Shown piece by piece: positions 16,119 to 22,826 of a DNA stretch of 46,094 nucleotides. The position numbers and the translations under genes were made by a program. Each line of letters begins with the position of its first letter. Within the stretch, counting starts at the first letter, position 1. The stretch is taken from NCBI GenBank assembly GCA_045545435.1, contig JAZQAV010000144.1:1-46094 (forward strand), given 5' to 3'. Source of the stretch: UMGS1502 sp045545435 (GTDB lineage Bacteria; Actinomycetota; Coriobacteriia; Coriobacteriales; Eggerthellaceae). Below the pieces are notes generated by a model that ran no database searches, was not told where the DNA came from, and saw nothing but the letters and a program-made list of their open reading frames with translations.

Positions 16119-16288
16119 CGGTAGGTCACAAAGCTGCACAGTGCAGCCAAGCGCAATAAGTCGCGAAAGCGCGGTAAGACGCAGGTGCAAAGGGGATGGT
16201 CGTAGGGTCTCATTCGAGCCAGCCGGCATAACGAAATCGCCCGAAAGGGCATGTCGGCGGGTAACCGCCAAGAAAGGAATGAGGACCT
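16119..16288 (+). ncRNA. Unassigned structured leader with anti-ribosome-binding-site helix
   Basis: After the T-box terminator, 175 nt remain before the S-component start. They hold four compact hairpins: GCTGC/GCAGC (16133-16147), CGC-GAAA-GCG (16162-16171), GCCC-GAAA-GGGC (16239-16250) and GGCGG-GTAA-CCGCC (16256-16269), three of them with GNRA loops. GGTCTCATTC (16206-16215) can pair with GAATGAGGACC (16277-16287, one bulged G), which contains the ribosome binding site GAGGA. This looks like a translational control element. I could not match it to a known riboswitch. Confidence 0.5.
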
Positions 16289-16939
16289 ATGAACCGCATC
16301 GACAGCAACGCTACCACCACCGTATCCGCCTCTTCTGCAGCTGCTGCAAGCGCAATTGATTCTCCGCGCGCCGCAAAGCGCACGATTGCCGCTGAGCAGA
16401 AAAAAGAAGGTCTTACGACGCAAGATCTTATTCTTATTGCGGTCCTGCTTGCCGCAGGAGCCGTTCTCAAGCTTACTGTGGCTTCCTTCTTCGCTTCGTT
16501 TGGCATGAAACCCAACTTCATCATTGCCATGTACTGCTTGGCTATTATTCTTACGAAACCCAAGGTGGGGCAGGCAGTGGTTATTGGCCTTATAGCGGGT
16601 CTTATCTGCCAGCTTCCCATGCTCAACGCCACACCGCTGTTGAACATCGTCTCCGAAACGCTGGGCGCATTTGTATGCGGCATGCTGGTTAACGTGAGCA
16701 TGCGCGCCGGCAAACTCGATTTGAATCCCTTTGTGAACACGTTCTTCTCCACGGTTGTTTCTGGCGGCAGTTTCGCGCTCATGGCTATCTTCATCAACGT
16801 CATCTCCAAGGGCGGAACGCAGGAAACCGTTATGGCCGCCATCGTTTCCTATGCGCTCATCGTGCTGGGAACCGCCACGTTCAACGCCATTCTGAACACC
16901 GTTTTGGTTCCGCCGATGCGCAAGGTTCTCAAGCGTTAG
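16289..16939 (+). CDS. ECF transporter substrate-binding (S) component, probable tryptophan
   Basis: 216-residue membrane protein that should bind the substrate for the ECF module encoded downstream. After a roughly 45-residue Ser/Ala/Lys N-terminus come five to six hydrophobic segments: DLILIAVLLAAGAVLKL, GMKPNFIIAMYCLAIIL, AVVIGLIAGLICQL, ETLGAFVCGMLV, FALMAIFINVI and ALIVLGTATFNAIL. The GMKPNF segment and layout resemble the TrpP family of tryptophan transporters. Together with the Trp-type T-box upstream, this suggests tryptophan or a close relative as substrate. GAGGA lies 3 nt before the ATG and may be sequestered in an RNA helix. The stop overlaps a possible GTG start of the next frame. 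Confidence 0.8.
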   Translation: MNRIDSNATTTVSASSAAAASAIDSPRAAKRTIAAEQKKEGLTTQDLILIAVLLAAGAVLKLTVASFFASFGMKPNFIIAMYCLAIILTKPKVGQAVVIGLIAGLICQLPMLNATPLLNIVSETLGAFVCGMLVNVSMRAGKLDLNPFVNTFFSTVVSGGSFALMAIFINVISKGGTQETVMAAIVSYALIVLGTATFNAILNTVLVPPMRKVLKR

Positions 16940-16989
16940 TGAGCAGTGCGGGATTACGGTTTATGCGCTTTGCGGCTATGGGGGCCACT

Positions 16990-17829
16990 ATGATAAAGAT
17001 CGAGAATTTCACGTTTTGCTACCGGGAGCATAAGAATCCCGTAGTTCAAGACATCAACCTGACCATCCCCAAGGGATCGTTTGTGGGGATAACGGGTGCC
17101 GCGGGATCTGGTAAATCGACGCTTACGTATGCGATGAATGGCATTATTCCGCACTGTTATCCGGGCGATTACTACGGGAGCGTTACCGTGGGTGGCTTGG
17201 ATACGTGCGAAACGAGCCTCACCGATATTTCGCGGCTGGTTGGCAGTGTGTGCCAGGATATCGATTCGCAGATGGTGGCCCCCATCGTGGAAGACGAGGT
17301 GCTGTACGGACTTGAGAATTTCGGGTTCGCGCACGAATCCATCGAAGCGCGCATTGATGCCGCCTTGGACGATATGGGCATTGGTGATTTGCGACAGCGC
17401 TCCATCGCCTCCCTTTCGGGCGGACAAAAGCAAAAGGTTGCCATAGCTTCGATTTTGGCCATGGATCCTGAGGTTTTGATACTGGACGAACCCACGGCAG
17501 AGCTTGACCCGGCAAGTTCGCTGAACGTGTTCGCCCTGCTCGCACGCTATGCCCGTGAGCATGGAACCACGGTGGTTGTGGTCGAGCAGAAAATTGCCCT
17601 TCTGTCGGACTTCGCTGACATGCTGGTAATCATGGATGGCGGTCGCATTGCCTTTGCCGATACGCCGCAGCGTGTTCTGGCGCACAGCGACCAGCTTTTG
17701 AAGCTTGGCGTGAACTGCCCCCGAGCAACCACCCTTATGAATCGTTTGCGTATGGCGGGGCTATACGAGGGGCCAACGTGCCGCAACGTCCGCGAGGCGG
17801 CCAACGGGTTGAAAGCGGTGGTCGCATGA
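16990..17829 (+). CDS. ecfA: ECF transporter ATPase (EcfA), first copy
   Basis: ATP-binding subunit that, with its partner, powers the membrane module. 279 residues with Walker A GAAGSGKST near 37-45, Q-loop SVCQDIDSQMV, a fully canonical signature LSGGQKQKVAIASIL, Walker B VLILDEPTAELD and a switch His/Gln segment VVVVEQ (Gln in place of the more usual His). ATG 16990 has GGGGG 5 nt upstream and leads directly into IKIENFTFCY; a GTG at 16939 overlapping the S-component stop would add 17 residues. Its stop overlaps the next start (ATGA). Confidence 0.93.
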   Translation: MIKIENFTFCYREHKNPVVQDINLTIPKGSFVGITGAAGSGKSTLTYAMNGIIPHCYPGDYYGSVTVGGLDTCETSLTDISRLVGSVCQDIDSQMVAPIVEDEVLYGLENFGFAHESIEARIDAALDDMGIGDLRQRSIASLSGGQKQKVAIASILAMDPEVLILDEPTAELDPASSLNVFALLARYAREHGTTVVVVEQKIALLSDFADMLVIMDGGRIAFADTPQRVLAHSDQLLKLGVNCPRATTLMNRLRMAGLYEGPTCRNVREAANGLKAVVA

Positions 17830-18719
17830 TCGAGTTTTCGCATGTGAGCGCTTCTTACGATGCGCAGATCAAGATTCTTGACGATGTGAGCTTCACAGTG
17901 AGCGATGGCGAGTTCGTCGCGTTTGTGGGGACCAACGGAGCGGGGAAGTCAACCACCATGCGCCTTATTAACGGGCTGTTGAAGCCCGACGCGGGCGAAG
18001 TGCTTATTGACGGGACCCCTACAACCTCGCTGAGAACCAGTGAGCTCGCGCGCAAGGTTGGCTTTTTGTTCCAGAACCCCGATAGCCAAATTTGCTGTGC
18101 GACGGTGCGCGAGGAGCTTGCCTTCGGGTTCAAAGCGCAAGGAGCTTTCGACGATGCCGCTGCCGCGCGTGTTGAGCAGGTAATAGCGCAATTCGACTTC
18201 GATGGCGATGCGGACCCGTTCCTGCTTAATCGCGGTACGCGTCAGCTGTTGGCGCTTGCCTCCATCGTGGTCATGGCGCCTCCCGTAATCATTCTTGACG
18301 AGCCGACGACGGGTTTGGATTATCGCGAATGCGCGAAGGTGATGGCTATCATTCGCCAGCTGCACGAGAGCGGCTCAACCGTGGTGATGGTGTGCCACGA
18401 TATGGAAGTTGTTGCCGATTTTGCCGAGCGCGTCATTGTTATGAGCGCGGGCAAGGTGGTCGATCAGGGCCCGACGTTTGATGTCTTGCGCAAGCGCGAA
18501 ACCCTGAAGGCAGCGTCGCTGGTGCCGCCTCAGATGGTAGCCTTGTCGCTTGCCCTTGCTGCGGAAGACGAGCGTTTTGCCGCATCGGGTGTTTCGCAGG
18601 CGAACACGATTGACGAGATGGCTGATGCGGTTGCGCATATGCGCGGCGTTGACTACCGCGGTCCGCGCGGCGTTGAAGACGCGGAAGATCGCAGCCTTGA
18701 AGGAGCGCGCCATGAATAG
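17826..18719 (+). CDS. ecfA: ECF transporter ATPase (EcfA'), second copy
   Basis: Second ATPase of the heterodimer, 297 residues. Walker A GTNGAGKST, Q-loop FLFQNPDSQICC, Walker B VIILDEPTTGLD and a conventional switch His (MVCHDMEVVADFA) are all present. The signature is unusual: LNRGTRQLLALAS where LSGGQ is expected. With the first copy carrying a perfect signature, the two ATP sites may be unequal. ATG 17826 overlaps the previous stop by 4 nt. The gene runs 8 nt into the T-component gene, whose binding site AAGGAG lies inside its last codons. Confidence 0.92.
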   Translation: MIEFSHVSASYDAQIKILDDVSFTVSDGEFVAFVGTNGAGKSTTMRLINGLLKPDAGEVLIDGTPTTSLRTSELARKVGFLFQNPDSQICCATVREELAFGFKAQGAFDDAAAARVEQVIAQFDFDGDADPFLLNRGTRQLLALASIVVMAPPVIILDEPTTGLDYRECAKVMAIIRQLHESGSTVVMVCHDMEVVADFAERVIVMSAGKVVDQGPTFDVLRKRETLKAASLVPPQMVALSLALAAEDERFAASGVSQANTIDEMADAVAHMRGVDYRGPRGVEDAEDRSLEGARHE

Positions 18720-19470
18720 TTTTTTGGAATATGTGCCAGGGGACAGCGTACTGCACCGCATGAATCCGGTGGCGAAGCTGTTCTGCGCGATTCTTTTCGC
18801 GATTGCCTGCTTTTGCACCTCAAACGCGATCATGCTCGTGGCTTTGTTGGTGTTCGCGTACGTTTTGGCTGCAAGCTGCGGGTTGTTAAAGCAATCGATC
18901 GGGCTCACGAAAGCGGTGCTGCTGTTCTCGCTGTTGCTGGCGGTGGTAATTTTGCTCACGTCCCCAACGGGGGATCGCCTGGTTGATCTTCCCTGGGGCT
19001 ACATTGGAACAGGTGGCGTTTCCTTGGCCGTGCTCACGGTGCTGCGCCTTATTGCCGCAGCACTGCCGCTCTTTCTTACGTTTTACGTTACCAAGATCTC
19101 GGATCTGTCGAACGCGGTGGTAAAAGTGCTGCACGTGCCCTATAAATACGCCTTCACGTTCACTTCTACCGTGCACTTTATACCGGTGTTTTTAAGCGAC
19201 ATGCATGCGATTATGGAAGCTCAAACAGCGCGGGGCGTTGAGTTTGACAAGGGCGGCTTAGTGAACAAGGTGCGTTTGATGGTGCCTTTGTGCGTGCCGC
19301 TTCTGGTGGGCTCGGTGCGCAAAACGAATTCGGCGGCTATCGCAGCTGAGGTGCGCGGGTTCAATTTGCGCACACGTGCGAGCGGCTACAAAGATTATCC
19401 GTTTGCGCCCTTCGATATTTTGGGCCTCGTTGCCGCGCTTGCACTTGTTGTTGTTTCCGTTATGCTGTAG
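18712..19470 (+). CDS. ecfT: ECF transporter transmembrane (T) component
   Basis: 252-residue membrane scaffold that links the S component to the ATPases. It opens with the typical PGDSVLHRMNPVAKL, has hydrophobic segments at about 22-60, 66-84 and 95-125, a cytoplasmic coupling region with two Ala/Val-Arg-Gly motifs (TARGVEF and EVRGFN), and a C-terminal membrane helix (FDILGLVAALALVVVSVML). ATG 18712 has AAGGAG 6 nt upstream; the open frame runs further upstream but only as a shadow of the ATPase gene. It completes an S-A-A'-T operon that needs no external energising module. Confidence 0.92.
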   Translation: MNSFLEYVPGDSVLHRMNPVAKLFCAILFAIACFCTSNAIMLVALLVFAYVLAASCGLLKQSIGLTKAVLLFSLLLAVVILLTSPTGDRLVDLPWGYIGTGGVSLAVLTVLRLIAAALPLFLTFYVTKISDLSNAVVKVLHVPYKYAFTFTSTVHFIPVFLSDMHAIMEAQTARGVEFDKGGLVNKVRLMVPLCVPLLVGSVRKTNSAAIAAEVRGFNLRTRASGYKDYPFAPFDILGLVAALALVVVSVML

Positions 19471-19534
19471 AGGTTTACGCGCGCAGGACGCAGGCCCGTC
19501 CGGCGCGAACCGGTGCTTCAAACGGAGATATGTC

Positions 19535-20377
19535 ATGTTGACTATAGGACCTCATCTGTCCATTTCCAAAGGGTTTACCGCGGCGGCACGCGAGTGCGCT
19601 TCCCTGGACGGAACCACGTTCCAGTTTTTCACCCGCAACCCGCGAGGTGGCAAAGCCAAAGCGCTCGACGAGGCCGATTTGCAAACGTTTCCGAAGGCCC
19701 GAGAGGATGCGCAGATAGGCTGCATAATGGCGCACGCGCCCTACACGCTTAACCCTGCTTCCGACAAGGAACGTACGGTTGAATTCGCGCTTGAGGTTAT
19801 GGCGGACGACCTGCTTCGCATGGAACAGATCATGCCGGGTCAGCTCTACAACATGCACCCCGGAAGCCATGTGGGGCAAGGCGTTGACATTGGCATCCAA
19901 AAGATTGCGCACGTTCTGAACGAAGTGTTGCAGCCGCAGCAGACAACAATGGTGCTGCTGGAAACCATGGCCGGCAAGGGCAGCGAAGTGGGTGCAACGT
20001 TTGCGGAGCTTGCGCGCATTATCGAGCAGGTGGAACTAAACGACCATATGGGCGTGTGCCTAGACACCTGCCACGTATGGGATGCGGGTTACGATATCGT
20101 CGGCAATCTGGATGGCGTGCTCGAAGAGTTCGATCGCGTAATAGGGCTTTCGCGTTTGCGCGCCTTGCATTTAAACGACTCTAAGAACCCGTGCGGTGCG
20201 CACAAAGATAGGCATGAGCGCATAGGGCAAGGCGCTCTTGGCTTGGATGCATTCGCTGCGGTTGTGACGCACCCAATGCTGCGCGACTTGCCCATGTACT
20301 TGGAAACACCGCAAGACGAGGTGTCGGGATATGCGGTCGAAATTGCGACGTTGCGCGAGTTGGCTTCCGCAACGTAG
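19535..20377 (+). CDS. nfo: Deoxyribonuclease IV (endonuclease IV)
   Basis: Cleaves DNA at abasic sites and removes blocked 3' ends in base excision repair. 280 residues starting MLTIGPHLSIS, with GGAG 7 nt before the ATG. The three-zinc barrel motifs are visible in order: HLSISKG, MAHAPYTLNPAS, YNMHPGSHVGQG, VLLETMAGKGSEVG (metal Glu), GVCLDTCHVWDAGYD (Asp and His), LHLNDSKNPCGAHKDRHERI (Asp/His) and YLETP (Glu). It lies 64 nt after ecfT on the same strand, so could be read through, and ends 9 nt from a convergent lipoprotein gene. Confidence 0.95.
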   Translation: MLTIGPHLSISKGFTAAARECASLDGTTFQFFTRNPRGGKAKALDEADLQTFPKAREDAQIGCIMAHAPYTLNPASDKERTVEFALEVMADDLLRMEQIMPGQLYNMHPGSHVGQGVDIGIQKIAHVLNEVLQPQQTTMVLLETMAGKGSEVGATFAELARIIEQVELNDHMGVCLDTCHVWDAGYDIVGNLDGVLEEFDRVIGLSRLRALHLNDSKNPCGAHKDRHERIGQGALGLDAFAAVVTHPMLRDLPMYLETPQDEVSGYAVEIATLRELASAT

Positions 20378-20386
20378 CGCGATTGT

Positions 20387-20983
20387 TTAGCTGAGCACCT
20401 TCACGTCTTCGGGATTGCAGACAAGGGTCCTGCCTGCGGCGTTTCCGTACCCCTCAACCTTGGTCCAAACGCCGGTAACCTCAACCTGCGCTTTGTTGGC
20501 GGGATAATCGTCTTCCGTCCAGCCCTCAACGTAAACGTTTACGCCCCAAATGGTGCCACCTTCGCCTTTAATGCCAACCGAGAAGCTTGCATGGCGTTCG
20601 CCGTTGGTGGTTTTTGCGTAACGGCTCACCTGGCCGACAATGTGCATAACCTTGCCCTCATCTGCGTCAAGGGCATCGGGGGTGCGGTTGGTGAAATCGT
20701 GCATGAAGGTAAAGGCGTCCTCTTGGCTCATGGCTGCAACGTCGAAATCCACGTTGCTCACGTCGACTTTGGCAGCGGAGCTTGCTTGTCCGGAAGCGCT
20801 TGCCGCACTGCTTGCGCTTGTCGCGGCGCTCGCACTTGAGGTTGTGCTTGCGCTTGATGCCGTGCTTGCGGATGCGCTGCCAGAAGCTGCGGCATTGGTG
20901 CCGCTTCCGCAGGCTGCAAGACCCAAGGCCAAAACACCGGCACAGGCGAGCAAAGCAATCTTTTTCTTAGGGCTTCCTTTCAT
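20387..20983 (-). CDS. Lipoprotein of unknown function, possible OB-fold
   Basis: 198 residues. A charged start (MKGSPKKK), hydrophobic stretch and lipobox LAAC near residues 21-25 mark it as a membrane-anchored lipoprotein. Residues 27-75 are a low-complexity Ala/Ser spacer. The remaining 120 residues look like one small beta-rich domain (VMHIVGQVSRYAKTTNGERH ... VNVYVEG ... KAQVEVTGVWTKVEGYG), resembling OB-fold tRNA_anti-like domains of exported proteins. I do not recognise a function. There is no clear ribosome binding site; a TAATAT 6 nt before the ATG suggests a leaderless transcript. Confidence 0.85.
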   Translation of the reverse strand: MKGSPKKKIALLACAGVLALGLAACGSGTNAAASGSASASTASSASTTSSASAATSASSAASASGQASSAAKVDVSNVDFDVAAMSQEDAFTFMHDFTNRTPDALDADEGKVMHIVGQVSRYAKTTNGERHASFSVGIKGEGGTIWGVNVYVEGWTEDDYPANKAQVEVTGVWTKVEGYGNAAGRTLVCNPEDVKVLS

Positions 20984-21259
20984 CGCGCCATATTACGTGG
21001 TGAGGCCATTATTGCACGGAGCTAATTTAAATTGATAGTCTTATCACTCAATGGTGCTATTTTTCGATGAGCGTTTTGGGTGCAAGAGGTTGCTATAGTT
21101 GCAGATGATTTGCTTGTTCGTTCGAGGTGCGCGCCGACCGTTTGCCAAGAGTGTAATATTCCGCCGATGAACGAACGCAAACGATTGTGGCGAATCGCGG
21201 AATGAATTTGAAGACGCGCGCTGGCAAGGGCTTTGCGCGCACATTGCGCTATACTTCGC
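20984..21259. other. Divergent intergenic region before the Phe T-box
   Basis: No gene seen. Minus strand: TAATAT (20995-20990) just before the lipoprotein start. Plus strand: extended -10 TGCTATAGT (21091-21099) and a second -10-like TATACT (21250-21255), either of which could start the pheS leader; neither has a convincing -35. The second would start transcription right at the 5' edge of the recognisable T-box. Confidence 0.4.
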
Positions 21260-21261
21260 AT

Positions 21262-21730
21262 TTACATGCGTTTGACGAAGAAGACGGCATGCAAAAGTTG
21301 CATCTCCAGAGATGCGCCCCAAAGGCTGGAAGGGCGCAGGTGTGCGGCATGTCGGTTCCCCTTCGAAGCAGCTTGCCTGAAAGCGAATGCGTACTTGGCA
21401 ATTGGCGTTTCGCGCGGGTTTTGCCGGTGGATCAACGTTATCTGTCCTGCAAAGCTTTGTCCAAGTAAACGCAAGGCGAAATAGGGCAAGACGGTTCCCT
21501 CCGTTAGTGGGCAATTAAGCGGGCTTTCGCTTATGCGGTCCTGCTTGCAAGGTTCTACGCAAGCAGTAACGCGCGTACAACTTGCATGTACGCGCAAGGG
21601 TGCGCGCCATTTTGCGCGCGCCTGGTAAAAACGCACATACGAAGGCCAACCAAGGTGGTACCGCGAGAGCCTTCTTTCGTCCTTGGGTGAAGCGCACGGG
21701 CGCTTCCGGGATGGAAGAGGGCTCTTTTTT
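21262..21730 (+). ncRNA. T-box leader, predicted tRNA-Phe specific
   Basis: Stem I parts: base CGAAG/CTTCG (21276-21280 with 21361-21365), distal AGAGA (21308-21312) and hairpin GCGCCC/GGGCGC. TTC (Phe) lies at 21356-21358, close to the base stem, though two C bases separate them where one purine is usual. The T-box AAGGTGGTACCGCG is at 21652-21665; TGGT predicts discriminator A73, as in tRNA-Phe. About 285 nt lie between Stem I and the T-box, long for this class. It stands directly before pheS, so uncharged tRNA-Phe would raise its own synthetase. Confidence 0.88.
21666..21730 (+). terminator. T-box regulated terminator before pheS
   Basis: 13-bp stem with two to three wobble pairs (21666-21678 with 21713-21725), an internal GAAGCG/CGCTTC hairpin, and a T-run (21725-21730). 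Confidence 0.85.
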
Positions 21731-21754
21731 ATGAGGAAAGGGAAGGCATAGAGC

Positions 21755-22816
21755 ATGGCTATTACAGATGAGCTCGCGCGTTTGCGCGAATCGACGTTGG
21801 CCGCCATCGGCTCAGCGGATACGTCTACGCTGTTGGACGAAGTGCGCGTGGGCGTCATGGGCAAATCGGGCACGTTGACGGCGTATCTGCGCAATATGGG
21901 AAACATCGCGAAAGAAGAGCGCGCAGCCGTTGGCAAGACGGTTAACGAAGTGCGCAACGTGGTTGAAGCTGCCCTGGAGGCGCGCAAGAAAGAGCTTGCG
22001 GCCGCCGAACTTGCTGCATCCATTGACGCGGCCGCGGTTGACGTTACGCTGCCGGGCCGTTCGCAGCAAATTGGCACGCGTCACCTGATCAATCGTGTAA
22101 CCGATGAAATCTGCGACGTGTTTTTGGGCTTGGGTTATACCATAGCAACCGGCCCCGAGGTTGAAACCGACTGGTACAACTTCACGGCGCTCAATGCCCC
22201 GGCCGATCACCCCAGCCGTTCAATGCAGGACACGTTCTACGTGCTTGACCGTTCGGGCGACAAAGCTGCGGTGCGCGGCGAGTCCGACGTGCTTTTGCGT
22301 ACGCAAACCAGCGGCGTGCAGGTGCACTGCATGGAAGACCAAGAGCTGCCCATCTACATTGTTGCGCCTGGTAAAGTGTACCGTCGCGACGTTGCCGACC
22401 CCAGCCATCTTCCGCAGTTCACGCAAATTGAGGGCCTGGTGGTGGATAAAAACATCACGTTCGGCGACCTTAAGGGCACGCTCGATTACTTCTGCAAGGC
22501 CGTTTTTGGGCCCGAGCGCAAGACGCGTTTCCGCGCTCATTACTTCCCGTTCACCGAGCCGTCGGCCGAGGTTGATGTTTCGTGCGGTGTTTGCGGTGGC
22601 AAGGGCTGCCGTTTCTGCAAGGGGACCGGCTGGCTTGAGATTTTGGGGTGCGGCATGGTTGACCCCAACGTCTTGAAAATGAGCGGCATCGACCCCGAAG
22701 TGTATTCGGGATTTGCGTTCGGCGTTGGCGTCGAACGCGTTGCGTGCCTGAAATACAACGTACCCGACCTGCGCTTGCTGCTGCAAGGTGACATGCGCTT
22801 CTTGCGTCAGTTCTAG
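21755..22816 (+). CDS. pheS: Phenylalanyl-tRNA synthetase alpha subunit
   Basis: Catalytic subunit of the alpha2-beta2 enzyme charging tRNA-Phe. 353 residues: an N-terminal coiled coil (about 1-90, rich in Glu/Arg), then the class II core with LLRTQTSGVQVHCM, APGKVYRRD (motif 2), FTQIEGLVVD, HYFPFTEPSAEVDV and GFAFGVGVERVACLKY (motif 3). A four-cysteine group CGVCGGKGCRFCKGTGW near residue 276 could bind zinc; similar groups occur in many bacterial PheS. AAGGGAAGG lies about 8 nt before the ATG. pheT follows after 10 nt. Confidence 0.97.
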   Translation: MAITDELARLRESTLAAIGSADTSTLLDEVRVGVMGKSGTLTAYLRNMGNIAKEERAAVGKTVNEVRNVVEAALEARKKELAAAELAASIDAAAVDVTLPGRSQQIGTRHLINRVTDEICDVFLGLGYTIATGPEVETDWYNFTALNAPADHPSRSMQDTFYVLDRSGDKAAVRGESDVLLRTQTSGVQVHCMEDQELPIYIVAPGKVYRRDVADPSHLPQFTQIEGLVVDKNITFGDLKGTLDYFCKAVFGPERKTRFRAHYFPFTEPSAEVDVSCGVCGGKGCRFCKGTGWLEILGCGMVDPNVLKMSGIDPEVYSGFAFGVGVERVACLKYNVPDLRLLLQGDMRFLRQF

Positions 22817-22826
22817 GAGGGCCATC

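Noticed and set aside
16119..16240. c-di-GMP (GEMM) riboswitch
   Set aside because: CACAG..GCA..CC followed by a GAAA hairpin and GACGCA faintly recalls GEMM, but the conserved GGGCAAACC and GCAAAGCC segments are absent.
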